Shown here: in pieces, positions 54,891-63,672 of the stretch
Position numbering within the stretch: the first letter of the stretch is position 1
Layout: every line of letters begins with the position of its first letter
Source of the DNA: Neptunicoccus cionae
Lineage (GTDB): Bacteria; Pseudomonadota; Alphaproteobacteria; Rhodobacterales; Rhodobacteraceae
Direction of reading: 5' to 3'
Length of the DNA: 64,000 bases
Assembly: GCF_014643735.1 (NCBI RefSeq)
Contig: NZ_BMKA01000005.1
Span: 108,824-172,823 of the forward strand
The notes under the pieces: model-generated
The model's input: only the letters and a program-made list of their open reading frames with translations
Databases searched by the model: none
What the model was told of the DNA's origin: nothing
Made by a program: the position numbers and the translations under genes

Positions 54891-55946
54891 ATGATTTATA
54901 ATAATATTATCGAAACGATTGGCAAAACACCCGTCGTTCGCATCAACAACTTGGCACCCGATCATGTGGAACTGTACGTCAAAGCTGAATTTTTCAACCC
55001 CGCGGCCTCCGTGAAAGACCGGCTCGCCATGAGTATTATCGAGGAGGCGGAGATATCCGGTGCTTTGAAGCCGGGCCAAACTGTCGTTGAGGCGACCAGC
55101 GGCAACACGGGGATTGGCCTCGCCATGGTTTGCGCGGCCAAGGGTTATCCGTTGGTCATTGTCATGGCCGACAGCTTCTCGGTTGAGCGGCGGCAGTTGA
55201 TGCGGTTGCTTGGCGCGAAGGTTGTGTTGACCCCGCGTGCAGACAAAGCAATTGGCATGTACAACAAGGCGATTGAACTGGCGGAGGCAAATGGATGGTT
55301 TTTGGCGCGCCAGTTTGAGACCTCTGCCAATGCAAAGGTCCATGAGCAGACGACCGGACCAGAGATCATTGCGGACTTTGCGCACAAAAACCTTACGCAT
55401 TTCGTCACAGGTTTTGGAACTGGAGGCACCCTAACAGGCACCGCGCGTGTCTTGCGCCGAGAGTCGCCAGACACTCGGATCATCCTTTCGGAACCGGGAA
55501 ATGCTGGCCTGATTGAAAGCGGTATCGCACAAAAGCGAAGCTCAGATGGGAGCCCTGTATCTGGCCACCCCGCGTGGGAGCCTCATCCGTTCCAGGGCTG
55601 GTCTCCTGATTTTATCCCTGCAGTCTTACAAGAGGCATTGGACAACAATTTCTTTGACGAGCTGATGCCTGTCGCTGGTCCGGAAGCCATCGCCATGGCG
55701 CTGAAACTTGCAGCACACGAAGGTATCTTAACCGGTATCTCCGGAGGTGGCACCGTTTTGGCCGCGGTGCAAGTTGCCGCCAAATCGCCTCCGGGTTCGA
55801 TCATTCTTGCGATGTTGCCGGATACCGCTGAGCGTTATCTTTCGACACCCATGTTTGACAGCATAGAGCCTGAAATGACGTCGGAAGAACGTGCGATATC
55901 GATGTCGACCCCCAGGTCGCAGATGGCGTCAGGACCTGCACAATGA
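54891..55946 (+). CDS. cysK: Cysteine synthase-like PLP enzyme
   Basis: A 351-residue fold-type II PLP enzyme. K42 in NPAASVKDRLAM is the Schiff-base lysine, EATSGNTGIG is the substrate loop and VTGFGTGGTLTGTARV the phosphate-binding loop. It resembles CysK, which makes cysteine from O-acetylserine and sulfide, but the C-terminus is longer than standard. I chose the ATG at 54891 with AAAGG ahead; ATG at 54870 is also in frame. Its stop overlaps the decarboxylase start (ATGA), unusual for a housekeeping CysK and suggesting that it feeds the decarboxylase. Confidence 0.85.
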   Translation: MIYNNIIETIGKTPVVRINNLAPDHVELYVKAEFFNPAASVKDRLAMSIIEEAEISGALKPGQTVVEATSGNTGIGLAMVCAAKGYPLVIVMADSFSVERRQLMRLLGAKVVLTPRADKAIGMYNKAIELAEANGWFLARQFETSANAKVHEQTTGPEIIADFAHKNLTHFVTGFGTGGTLTGTARVLRRESPDTRIILSEPGNAGLIESGIAQKRSSDGSPVSGHPAWEPHPFQGWSPDFIPAVLQEALDNNFFDELMPVAGPEAIAMALKLAAHEGILTGISGGGTVLAAVQVAAKSPPGSIILAMLPDTAERYLSTPMFDSIEPEMTSEERAISMSTPRSQMASGPAQ

Positions 55947-57409
55947 AGGAAGAAGAAACGCTAGACCCTGCCGATTGGGAGGCGATGCGGGCCACCGCTT
56001 ATCGCATGGTGGACGAAGCAATCAGCCGCCTCTCAGAAGTTCGCGATGCGCCTGTTTGGCAAGACATGCCCGATCCAGTGCGTGCGTCCTATAAAGAACC
56101 AATCCCGCTGAACGGTCAGCCGTTGGACAAGGTTTTCGACGAGATCAAGACCAACCTACTGCCCTATCCTATGGGCAACATCCATCCGAGATTTTGGATG
56201 TGGTATATGGGGTCCAGCAATTTCACCGGCGCATTGGGTGACTTTCTCGCCGCAGCTTTGGGGTCAAACCTAGGCGGGGGAAACCATGCAGCGGCCCTGA
56301 TGGACCGACAAGTGGTAGACTGGCTTAAGACCATGACCGGTTTTCCTGCGGAGGCAAGCGGCACTCTAACCAGCGGTGGCTCTGTCGCCAATCTGATTGG
56401 CCTCACCGTTGCGCGGAACGAAGCACTGGGTCAGCAGGAAATTCGGGAACATGGATTGGGGAACGCGAATTTGGCTTTCTATGCATCCGATCAAATTCAT
56501 GGCTGCCATATGACCGCTATGGAGGTGCTCGGCCTTGGCCGTTCATCACTGCGGCTGCTTCCGTGCAAAGGAGACTACACTTTGGATGTTACCGCGTTGC
56601 GCCATCAGATTGCCAATGATCGCGCGAACGGGATCCAGCCAGTTGCAATCATCGCAACCGCTGGGACGATTAACACTGGTGCCATTGACGATTTGCCTGC
56701 TCTTGCGGATCTAGCGGAAGAGGAATGTCTTTGGTTGCATGTGGATGGTTGTATTGGTGCGCTCGCGGCGATCGCTCCTAAGAACGGTGGAAAGCTTGTG
56801 GGTTTAGAACGGGCTGACTCTGTTGCTCTCGATCCGCACAAATGGCTCCACGCTCCGTTTGAGGTCGGCTGTTGTCTTGTTAAAGACAAAGCGCAACATA
56901 TCGATACGTTCGCACTCAGCCAAGCGTATCTTGAAAAGGAACCGCGCGGCGTAGCCGCTGCCGATTGGCTCCATGATTTTGGCATTCAGACGTCACGCGG
57001 TTTCCGTGCGCTAAAGGTATGGATGAGCCTGAAAGAACATGGCGTTGAAAAATTTGGTCGTTTGATTGATCAAAACATTGCTCAAGCTGAGTTCCTAGCG
57101 GACCGTATTCGTGCCGATCCGGACATGGAACTGTTGGCAGAACCCGTGCTAGACATCGTTTGTTTTCGCATCTATCCGCCGGGCCTCTCCGAGGCAGATA
57201 TTGAAGATTTGAACCGTGAGATTATGCTCCGTCTTCAGGAAGGCGGCTTAGTTGCGTTATCGGATACCCGCGTCGGATCCATCTATGCACTGCGCTGTGC
57301 CATCGCAAATCATCGCACTCTCTCAAAGGATATAGACATTCTAGTTGATGAAATTCGCCGCTTGTACCCAAAACTGGCCTTGGACTTGCGCGAGGGCAGC
57401 AATCAATAG
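55943..57409 (+). CDS. Group II PLP-dependent amino-acid decarboxylase
   Basis: A 488-residue enzyme of the aromatic-amino-acid/glutamate decarboxylase fold. K300 in VALDPHKWLHAPFE is the PLP lysine, D268 in LHVDGCIGALA contacts the PLP ring, and GTLTSGGSVANLIGLT is the phosphate loop. HPRFWMWYMGSSN near residue 81-93 lies at the substrate pocket; the pattern is not one of the well-known tyrosine or DOPA enzymes. It overlaps the CysK-like gene by 4 bases, so the two form a two-step pathway candidate. Substrate unknown. Confidence 0.9.
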   Translation: MKEEETLDPADWEAMRATAYRMVDEAISRLSEVRDAPVWQDMPDPVRASYKEPIPLNGQPLDKVFDEIKTNLLPYPMGNIHPRFWMWYMGSSNFTGALGDFLAAALGSNLGGGNHAAALMDRQVVDWLKTMTGFPAEASGTLTSGGSVANLIGLTVARNEALGQQEIREHGLGNANLAFYASDQIHGCHMTAMEVLGLGRSSLRLLPCKGDYTLDVTALRHQIANDRANGIQPVAIIATAGTINTGAIDDLPALADLAEEECLWLHVDGCIGALAAIAPKNGGKLVGLERADSVALDPHKWLHAPFEVGCCLVKDKAQHIDTFALSQAYLEKEPRGVAAADWLHDFGIQTSRGFRALKVWMSLKEHGVEKFGRLIDQNIAQAEFLADRIRADPDMELLAEPVLDIVCFRIYPPGLSEADIEDLNREIMLRLQEGGLVALSDTRVGSIYALRCAIANHRTLSKDIDILVDEIRRLYPKLALDLREGSNQ

Positions 57410-57511
57410 TTGCTAACATTGAACCTAAGAGCCTTTTGGCAATGGCTGTCGCAAGACTAGCCAGATAAACTTCAATCTAAAGGAATGGGCGCAATGGCAT
57501 GTTTGGCGAAC

Positions 57512-58519
57512 TTATTTCTGAATCACCGCATTTTCCCATTCCCCGATGAACCTGCGCCTTTTGAGCTTGTCGAGAAATGTCATTAGTGCAGGTTCAAGAG
57601 CAATCGTGGCGCGTTCAACATCGCTTTCTTGGGCCCTCAGGGAGGGCAGCAAGAAAACGTCATTGGAGTGATCCGATTGCAATCTAATCAAGTGCTGCAC
57701 AAATTCTACGGCGATCTCGGGTTGTGGTGCATCTTTTGAAACGAGCGCAGTGCGCATCATCGTGGTCGGAAAGTCAGACGGTAAAATAATCTCGATTTGA
57801 TCTTCGCTTTCAACGCGAACACTGGCGTAGCTTCCAAGGACATTATACGCGACAGCGATGGTCCCATCGGACAGATCGTCGATCATGTCACCCGAACAAC
57901 AATAAAGGCGAACATCCAAAGCACCCATGACCTCCATTAAACGCCAAAAGGTTTCAGATGCGCGCGCATCTTGGGTCGCAAATAGGTAACCCAAGCCGGA
58001 TTGTCGTATATCATAAGTGCCAATGTGACCCTTGAAGACATTCGGTCTTGCGCGCAGAGACTCAATCAATTCCTGACGGGATCGCGGTAATGGATGATCT
58101 GCAAAAGCCGCTTTGTTCACTACGATTGCAGCGGGTTCTGAAGTGAAGGCAAACAGGCTTTGTCGCCACTGCGCCCAAGGCGGATGCGCGACGTCACTTA
58201 AGCGTAACGCCAACCCGTCATTTGCTGTTTTAAGCTGTAAATCCATTGCACTGGAAATGAGCAGATCATATTTATCGGGGTCTGCCCTGAATATCTGATC
58301 GATGTCAGCCGTTCCGTTCACCAGATATTCGACGGAAACTTCTGGGTTCTTGCTCAGGAAATCTTCGACAATCGGGGCAAATAGTGAAGTGTCGGTGCTG
58401 GAAATAATTCGGAGCGTTCGCTCCGCACCTTCATTCTCGAACAAACGGCGATCTTCCCAGTCTTGGGCAAGTACAAGCTGCGGAAGTATCCAAATCGTTA
58501 AAGCAACAATGATGCGCAT
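57512..58519 (-). CDS. Periplasmic extracellular solute-binding protein (signalling partner)
   Basis: A 335-residue periplasmic binding protein with a Sec signal (MRIIVALTIWILPQLVLAQ). The fold resembles iron(III)/organic-anion binding proteins (RTLRIISSTDTSLFAPIVED, EFVQHLIRLQSDHSN), but no ABC permease follows. Its start overlaps the histidine-kinase stop by 22 bases, so it is the third gene of an RR-HK-binding-protein operon and probably senses the ligand for the kinase, as in PgtC-like systems. Confidence 0.85.
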   Translation of the reverse strand: MRIIVALTIWILPQLVLAQDWEDRRLFENEGAERTLRIISSTDTSLFAPIVEDFLSKNPEVSVEYLVNGTADIDQIFRADPDKYDLLISSAMDLQLKTANDGLALRLSDVAHPPWAQWRQSLFAFTSEPAAIVVNKAAFADHPLPRSRQELIESLRARPNVFKGHIGTYDIRQSGLGYLFATQDARASETFWRLMEVMGALDVRLYCCSGDMIDDLSDGTIAVAYNVLGSYASVRVESEDQIEIILPSDFPTTMMRTALVSKDAPQPEIAVEFVQHLIRLQSDHSNDVFLLPSLRAQESDVERATIALEPALMTFLDKLKRRRFIGEWENAVIQK

Positions 58520-59862
58520 GCGCCGCCCTCCGCTTGGTTTGAAAGACGCAACGTCCCATTGTGCGCCACTGCGACATCCATCGCGATAGTCAGACCAAGG
58601 CCTGACCCAATCGTTCCTTCGGCGTTCATGCCACGCTTGAACCGCATGGCCAACGTATCAAGTTCGCCCTTTGGGAACCCTTTACCACTGTCACAAACGC
58701 GGATTTCCACGTTTGGCGTGCAGGTTACATGAATGTCCACGACGCTTTCACTAGGCGAGTATTTCAACGCATTGTCGAGCAGGTTTCGCACTGCATTTTG
58801 AAGTAGGATCGCATCACCTTTGTAAGGAACTTGCGCGTCACTGTGCAAGCGAAGGGTGAGGTCTTTCATTTCTGCAATCGGCTTCAAACGCTCGACCAAG
58901 TCGTGAATTAAAGCTGAAAGATCGACGTCTTGCTGTTCAAGATGATCGGCGCGAAAGGTGATCATCGCGTGATCCAGTAGTTGCCCAGCGGCGCGCGAAC
59001 TTTCATCTATCGCCCGCACCATTGAACGCATCGCTTGCCTATTTTCTTCCTTATCCACCCTTTGCAACGTCGCTTCTGCATAAGAACGCACCGTCGCAAG
59101 CGGCGTTCGGACACGGTGCGCAGCCTCTGCGATAAAGTCTTCGGATTGCTTTAGGGTGTGATCAAGTCGCGCCATCAAAGAGTTCAACGACGTTACAAGT
59201 GGCAACATTTCTGACGGGACTGGCTTGTGAAATGGGCTTAAGTCTTGGGGACCACGACGCGTCACCGAATTGGTAAGGCGGTTCAACTGTCCAATCGTGC
59301 TTGATGTCGCCCAGAACGATAACAGCGTTGCCAACAGAAAGAAGCTTGCTCCAAAAATCGCCGCATTTCGCGAGATTTGACGCAAAGTTCCCGCCAGCGC
59401 GTCTTGTGTTTGAGCCAATGCCACGCGAATTTGCGTGCGTTTGTCTTTGCCAATCAACGTGCGGCTGGCCGTGACAACACGAACTTGGGTTCCTTGATAG
59501 TCGACAGTATTGAAAACAGTTTCGCGCGCTGCGACGCCTGCGATGGCCAGCGTCTCATATCCAGACAAAAACGCATCATCCTGATAGATTGCATAGAAAA
59601 TTTGATCGTCAAAAGCAGTGCTGAGCATCGAAAAAGCCGCATAGGGAAGGTCGACTTCGACAACATCGCCCTGAATTGCTGCGGCATCCAAGATCGACGT
59701 GATCGAAGCAGAAAGAATGCTGTCTTGGCCCTGCTGCGCGACCTGTGTTGCGTAGTTGCGGATCGCGAAAAACAGTAAATACGCAAGGATTGCAGCGCCC
59801 CCTACAAGGATCAAAACCAGTCGGTTTCTAAGGGAGCCAGACGTGGCCATATTAGCGGACAT
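58498..59862 (-). CDS. tctE: Sensor histidine kinase (TctE-like)
   Basis: A 454-residue membrane kinase. Helix 1 lies near residues 14-30 (RLVLILVGGAAILAYLLFFA), a periplasmic sensor domain of about 120 residues follows, helix 2 (ISRNAAIFGASFFLLATLLS) leads into a HAMP-like linker, then DHTLKQSEDFIAEAAHRVRT with the phospho-acceptor His, and the ATPase domain (QNAVRNLLDNALKYSP, CDSGKGFPKG, GSGLGLTIAMDVA). ATG at 59862 is used; a TTG at 59880 is also in frame. It overlaps the response regulator by 11 bases. Confidence 0.9.
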   Translation of the reverse strand: MSANMATSGSLRNRLVLILVGGAAILAYLLFFAIRNYATQVAQQGQDSILSASITSILDAAAIQGDVVEVDLPYAAFSMLSTAFDDQIFYAIYQDDAFLSGYETLAIAGVAARETVFNTVDYQGTQVRVVTASRTLIGKDKRTQIRVALAQTQDALAGTLRQISRNAAIFGASFFLLATLLSFWATSSTIGQLNRLTNSVTRRGPQDLSPFHKPVPSEMLPLVTSLNSLMARLDHTLKQSEDFIAEAAHRVRTPLATVRSYAEATLQRVDKEENRQAMRSMVRAIDESSRAAGQLLDHAMITFRADHLEQQDVDLSALIHDLVERLKPIAEMKDLTLRLHSDAQVPYKGDAILLQNAVRNLLDNALKYSPSESVVDIHVTCTPNVEIRVCDSGKGFPKGELDTLAMRFKRGMNAEGTIGSGLGLTIAMDVAVAHNGTLRLSNQAEGGACASLLL

Positions 59863-60520
59863 GATCGAGCCTATATCCAAGTCCGCGCAGCGTAGTGATC
59901 TTCAAACTTGAATTCTCAAGGTGCTTTCTGAGCCGGCCGATATAGACCTCAATCGCGTTTTCGGACACATCATCGTCATAAGAGAACAAACGATCCGAAA
60001 GTTTTTGCTTAGAAAAAACCTGCCCTGGCGAATTGATCAAAAGTTCAAAAAGACGCAATTCGCGGTTTCGCAGATTGACGCTTTCACCATTCACCGAAAG
60101 AAGTCCAGCAAGCGGGTCGAAAACGATGCCACCCAACTCGATAACGGTTTTGGTTTTGCCGGCTTTGCGGCGAAGAACCGCGCGGCATCGTGCTTCAAGT
60201 TCGGCGTGGTCAAAGGGCTTTGTTAGGTAGTCATCCGCTCCTAGGTCGAGCGATCCGATTCGATCAGACACCTGAGAACGCGCGGTCAAAACGATCACGG
60301 GCGTGTCGTGATCGCTGGCACGGTGTGCTTTCAGAAAGCTTCGCCCATCCCCATCAGGCAGCATGATATCAAGAAGGATCAGATCGTATTCACCGACTTC
60401 AACAAAAGCTCTCGCATCAGCTAAATTTTCTGCATGCTCAATGACATGACCATCCAGACGCATCCGCGAAGATATGGCGTCAGCAAGTTCTTTATTATCT
60501 TCAACGAGAAGGAATTTCAT
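59852..60520 (-). CDS. tctD: OmpR-family response regulator (TctD-like)
   Basis: A 222-residue response regulator. The receiver holds acidic residues near the start (VEDNKELADAI), phospho-acceptor Asp in YDLILLDIMLPDGDGR, and Lys in DDYLTKPFDHAEL; the C-terminal winged helix includes NRELRLFELLINSPGQVFSK. It is divergent from tctC with 107 bases between, so the tct operon is its likely target, as for TctD of Salmonella. It is the first gene of the RR-HK-binding-protein operon. Confidence 0.94.
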   Translation of the reverse strand: MKFLLVEDNKELADAISSRMRLDGHVIEHAENLADARAFVEVGEYDLILLDIMLPDGDGRSFLKAHRASDHDTPVIVLTARSQVSDRIGSLDLGADDYLTKPFDHAELEARCRAVLRRKAGKTKTVIELGGIVFDPLAGLLSVNGESVNLRNRELRLFELLINSPGQVFSKQKLSDRLFSYDDDVSENAIEVYIGRLRKHLENSSLKITTLRGLGYRLDHVR

Positions 60521-60627
60521 GTGCGATCAAGGTTTCTCAAGAGAATGTCAGGTCAGTGTCAGGTTCTTGTGGTTGTATGCACGTAACTGAGCCGCAGTGC
60601 GGGCAGTTGTCAATTGGGAGGAAAATC

Positions 60628-61614
60628 ATGACGACTTTTAATCTGGGCCGCAGAGCCCTTATCGCCGCAGCGGTTGCCGCGGTTGGATTTACATCAAGAG
60701 TGCAAGCGGATGACCATCAGGTTGTGGACAGCATCCACTTCTTGATTCCAGGTGGCCCCGGAGGCGGCTGGGACGGCACAGCGCGCGGCACGGGCGAAGC
60801 ACTGACCGGTGCGGGCCTTGTTGGCAGCGCATCTTATGAGAACATGTCTGGCGGCGGCGGTGGCAAAGCCATCGGTTTCTTGATCGAAAACGCGAATAGC
60901 AACCAAGGCACGTTGATGGTCAACTCGACCCCTATTGTGATCCGTTCCCTTACAGGTGTATTCCCGCAAAGCTTCCGTGACTTGACGCTTGTTGCAGGCA
61001 CAATCGGTGACTACGCAGCGATAGTTGTGAACAAGGACAGCCCAGTGAATTCGATGGCAGACCTGATCGCGGCCTACGACGCGGATCCATCTGGTACTGC
61101 AATCGGCGGCGGCTCTGTTCCCGGCGGTATGGATCACCTTGTCGCCGCTATGGCAATGGAAGCAGCGGGCAAAGACGCGCTTGACGTGAAATACATTCCA
61201 TATGACGCAGGTGGCAAGGCAATGGCGGCCCTTCTGTCAGGTGAAATTGCAGCGCTTTCAACAGGTTTCTCTGAGGCGGTTGATCTTGCGAATGCAGGCG
61301 AAGTGAAGATCATCGGTGTGACATCTGACCAACGCGTTCCAGCGGCAGCAGACGCGATGACAATGAAAGAACAAGGCATCGACATGAGCTTTGTGAACTG
61401 GCGTGGCTTCTTTGGCGCACCGGGTCTGTCAGCGGAAAAGACTGCGGCCTATCAGGATGCAATCGCCAAGATGTACGAAACACCTGAGTGGGAAGCTGTT
61501 CGTGCCCGCAACGGTTGGGTCAACATCCACAACCCGGGCGATGACTTTAAAGCGTTCCTAGAGAACCAAGAAAAAGTTATCGGCGATCTGATGAAGAAAT
61601 TGGGCTTCCTCTAA
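60628..61614 (+). CDS. tctC: Tripartite tricarboxylate transporter substrate-binding protein TctC
   Basis: A 328-residue periplasmic binding protein of the Bug/TctC family. The N-terminus MTTFNLGRRALIAAAVAAVG is a signal (RR suggests possible Tat). IPGGPGGGWDGTARGTGEAL forms the first binding loop, and GGGSVPGGMDHLVAAMAM the second; these grip carboxylates. GGAGGAAAATC lies before the ATG at 60628. It heads tctC-tctB-tctA, divergent from the two-component genes. The substrate is a carboxylate, not identified. Confidence 0.95.
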   Translation: MTTFNLGRRALIAAAVAAVGFTSRVQADDHQVVDSIHFLIPGGPGGGWDGTARGTGEALTGAGLVGSASYENMSGGGGGKAIGFLIENANSNQGTLMVNSTPIVIRSLTGVFPQSFRDLTLVAGTIGDYAAIVVNKDSPVNSMADLIAAYDADPSGTAIGGGSVPGGMDHLVAAMAMEAAGKDALDVKYIPYDAGGKAMAALLSGEIAALSTGFSEAVDLANAGEVKIIGVTSDQRVPAAADAMTMKEQGIDMSFVNWRGFFGAPGLSAEKTAAYQDAIAKMYETPEWEAVRARNGWVNIHNPGDDFKAFLENQEKVIGDLMKKLGFL

Positions 61615-61676
61615 AAGAAGTCCATTCGGGTAGAGCTGGAAACGGCTCCGCCCATTTTATTTACAGGGGAAAGATT

Positions 61677-62159
61677 ATGGCTCTGGATCGCTGGATCGCA
61701 CTTATTTTTTTAGGCATATGTCTGGTCTACGGATACACGGCTTGGTTCACGATGGATGCAAATCTCGCGCCCTTCATGAGACGCAACCCGATCTGGCCAA
61801 GTACGTTCCCTAAAGCGCTATCGGTTCTCGCTATCGGTGCAAGCCTCGTGATTTTATTCGGAATCGAGAAGTCTGAGCCAAAAGAAGCCGAGATCGACTA
61901 TCGCCGTTTGCACGAATATAAACTTGGCCAAGCAATTGTGCTTCTTTGCTTGATGGTCGCCTACGCGATCTGTCTGCGCCCTGTCGGGTTCATCATTTCC
62001 ACAACATCATTTCTATTCTTTGGCGCATTCATTCTGGGCGAACGAAAGTGGCTTTTAATGGCGTCCATCGCAATCATTACCACCATGATCGTTTGGTATC
62101 TGGTGCAACAGGTACTGGGCATCTACATGCGTCCATTGCCTGGTTTTCTAGGGGGTTAA
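61677..62159 (+). CDS. tctB: Tripartite tricarboxylate transporter small subunit TctB
   Basis: A 160-residue membrane protein with four predicted helices (IALIFLGICLVYGYTAWF, ALSVLAIGASLVILFG, AIVLLCLMVAYAICLRPVGF, IISTTSFLFFGAFIL region). It is the small membrane part of the Tct transporter, and sits between tctC and tctA, 1 base before tctA. Length fits the family. Confidence 0.94.
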   Translation: MALDRWIALIFLGICLVYGYTAWFTMDANLAPFMRRNPIWPSTFPKALSVLAIGASLVILFGIEKSEPKEAEIDYRRLHEYKLGQAIVLLCLMVAYAICLRPVGFIISTTSFLFFGAFILGERKWLLMASIAIITTMIVWYLVQQVLGIYMRPLPGFLGG

Positions 62160-62160
62160 T

Positions 62161-63672
62161 ATGCTAGAAGGACTTCTCATCGGCCTGCAAACGGCAATGT
62201 CATTCCAAAACCTCGCAATGGTCATTGCTGGTTGCCTGATTGGTACGTTCATCGGCATGCTTCCGGGCCTCGGCCCCATGTCCATCATCGCAATCATGAT
62301 CCCTGTTGCGATCTCCTTGGGAGATCCGTCTGCCGCACTTATCTTGCTAGCAGGCGTGTACTACGGTGCCATCTTTGGTGGCTCCACATCGTCAATCTTG
62401 CTAAACGCGCCCGGCGTCGCAGGCACAGTCGCATCCAGTTTTGATGGCTATCCGATGGCCAAACAAGGCAAGGCTGGCAAAGCACTTACCATCGCCGCGA
62501 TCTCGAGTTTCGCTGGAGGCACTATCGGCGCGATCTTGTTGATGATCTTTGCGCCTATGCTATCGTCTGTCGCCTTGTTGTTCCACTCAGCTGAGTATTT
62601 CGCATTGATGGTCGTCGGTCTCTCAGCAATTGCAGCCTTCGCGGGGACAGGCCAAGTCGCCAAAGCAATTTTGATGACAGTGTTCGGATTGATCATGGCG
62701 ACGGTCGGCGAAGGCACCTTGTTCAGTCTCCCGCGCTTCACAGGCGGGATCATGGATCTGCAAACGGGGTTTGGCTTCATAACACTCGCAATGGCAATGT
62801 TCGCGCTGCCTGAGGCTCTCTTCTTGGTGCTGAAGCCTAAAGCAGCAGACAGTGCCGGCGCTGATATCAAAGATCTGCGCATCACTGGCAAAGAGTCACG
62901 GGCCATAGCGCCCGTTATTGGTCGCCAATCACTCCAAGGTTTTTTTATCGGCGTTTTGCCCGGTGCCGGCGCGACGATCGCCAGCTTTCTAGGCTACGCT
63001 GTCGAGCGCAACCTTGCCAGCAAAAAAGAGCAAGCCGAGTTCGGGAATGGTTCGATTAAAGGTCTCGCTGCTCCTGAAACTGCAAACAACGCGGCCTGCA
63101 CGGGATCATTCGTGCCATTGCTGACTTTGGGTATCCCCGGATCTGGCACCACGGCGATCCTCTTGGGCGCGCTCATTGCGCTCAATGTCTCACCCGGCCC
63201 TCGTTTGATGATTGATGAGCCGCAAATTTTCTGGGCGGTAATCATGTCCATGTTTATCGGCAATTTGGTTCTGCTTATCCTCAACCTGCCACTCATCCCC
63301 TACATCGCCAAAATTTTGGCAATCCCACGCAATTTCCTTATCCCATTCATTTTGTTCTTTACGTTGATGGGTGCGTACATTGGACAGAACAATGCAACAG
63401 AATTGCTAATTCTCGTTGGGTTCGGCGTCTGTGCAACCGCTTTGAAGTTCGCGGACTATCCGTTGGCTCCACTGTTAATCGGATTTATTTTAGGTGGAAT
63501 GCTGGAAGATAACCTCTCGCGTTCAATGCAGCTATTCGACGGCATTTCATTCATCTGGGAACGCCCAATGACACTCGGGTTGCTGATCATCGCTGCGATC
63601 TTGATCGTCCTACCTAGCTTCAGAGCACGTCGCGCACGATTACGCGCGGAGGGTGTCGCAGATGGCGACTAA
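62161..63672 (+). CDS. tctA: Tripartite tricarboxylate transporter large subunit TctA
   Basis: A 503-residue permease with about ten to twelve helices. FIGMLPGLGPMSIIAIMIPV near residue 35-55 is the family motif, with GAIFGGSTSSILLNAPGVAG and NNAACTGSFVPLLTLGIPGS following in each half of the internally duplicated fold. It forms the channel for Na+- or H+-driven carboxylate uptake with TctB and TctC. It starts 1 base after the tctB stop. Confidence 0.96.
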   Translation: MLEGLLIGLQTAMSFQNLAMVIAGCLIGTFIGMLPGLGPMSIIAIMIPVAISLGDPSAALILLAGVYYGAIFGGSTSSILLNAPGVAGTVASSFDGYPMAKQGKAGKALTIAAISSFAGGTIGAILLMIFAPMLSSVALLFHSAEYFALMVVGLSAIAAFAGTGQVAKAILMTVFGLIMATVGEGTLFSLPRFTGGIMDLQTGFGFITLAMAMFALPEALFLVLKPKAADSAGADIKDLRITGKESRAIAPVIGRQSLQGFFIGVLPGAGATIASFLGYAVERNLASKKEQAEFGNGSIKGLAAPETANNAACTGSFVPLLTLGIPGSGTTAILLGALIALNVSPGPRLMIDEPQIFWAVIMSMFIGNLVLLILNLPLIPYIAKILAIPRNFLIPFILFFTLMGAYIGQNNATELLILVGFGVCATALKFADYPLAPLLIGFILGGMLEDNLSRSMQLFDGISFIWERPMTLGLLIIAAILIVLPSFRARRARLRAEGVADGD

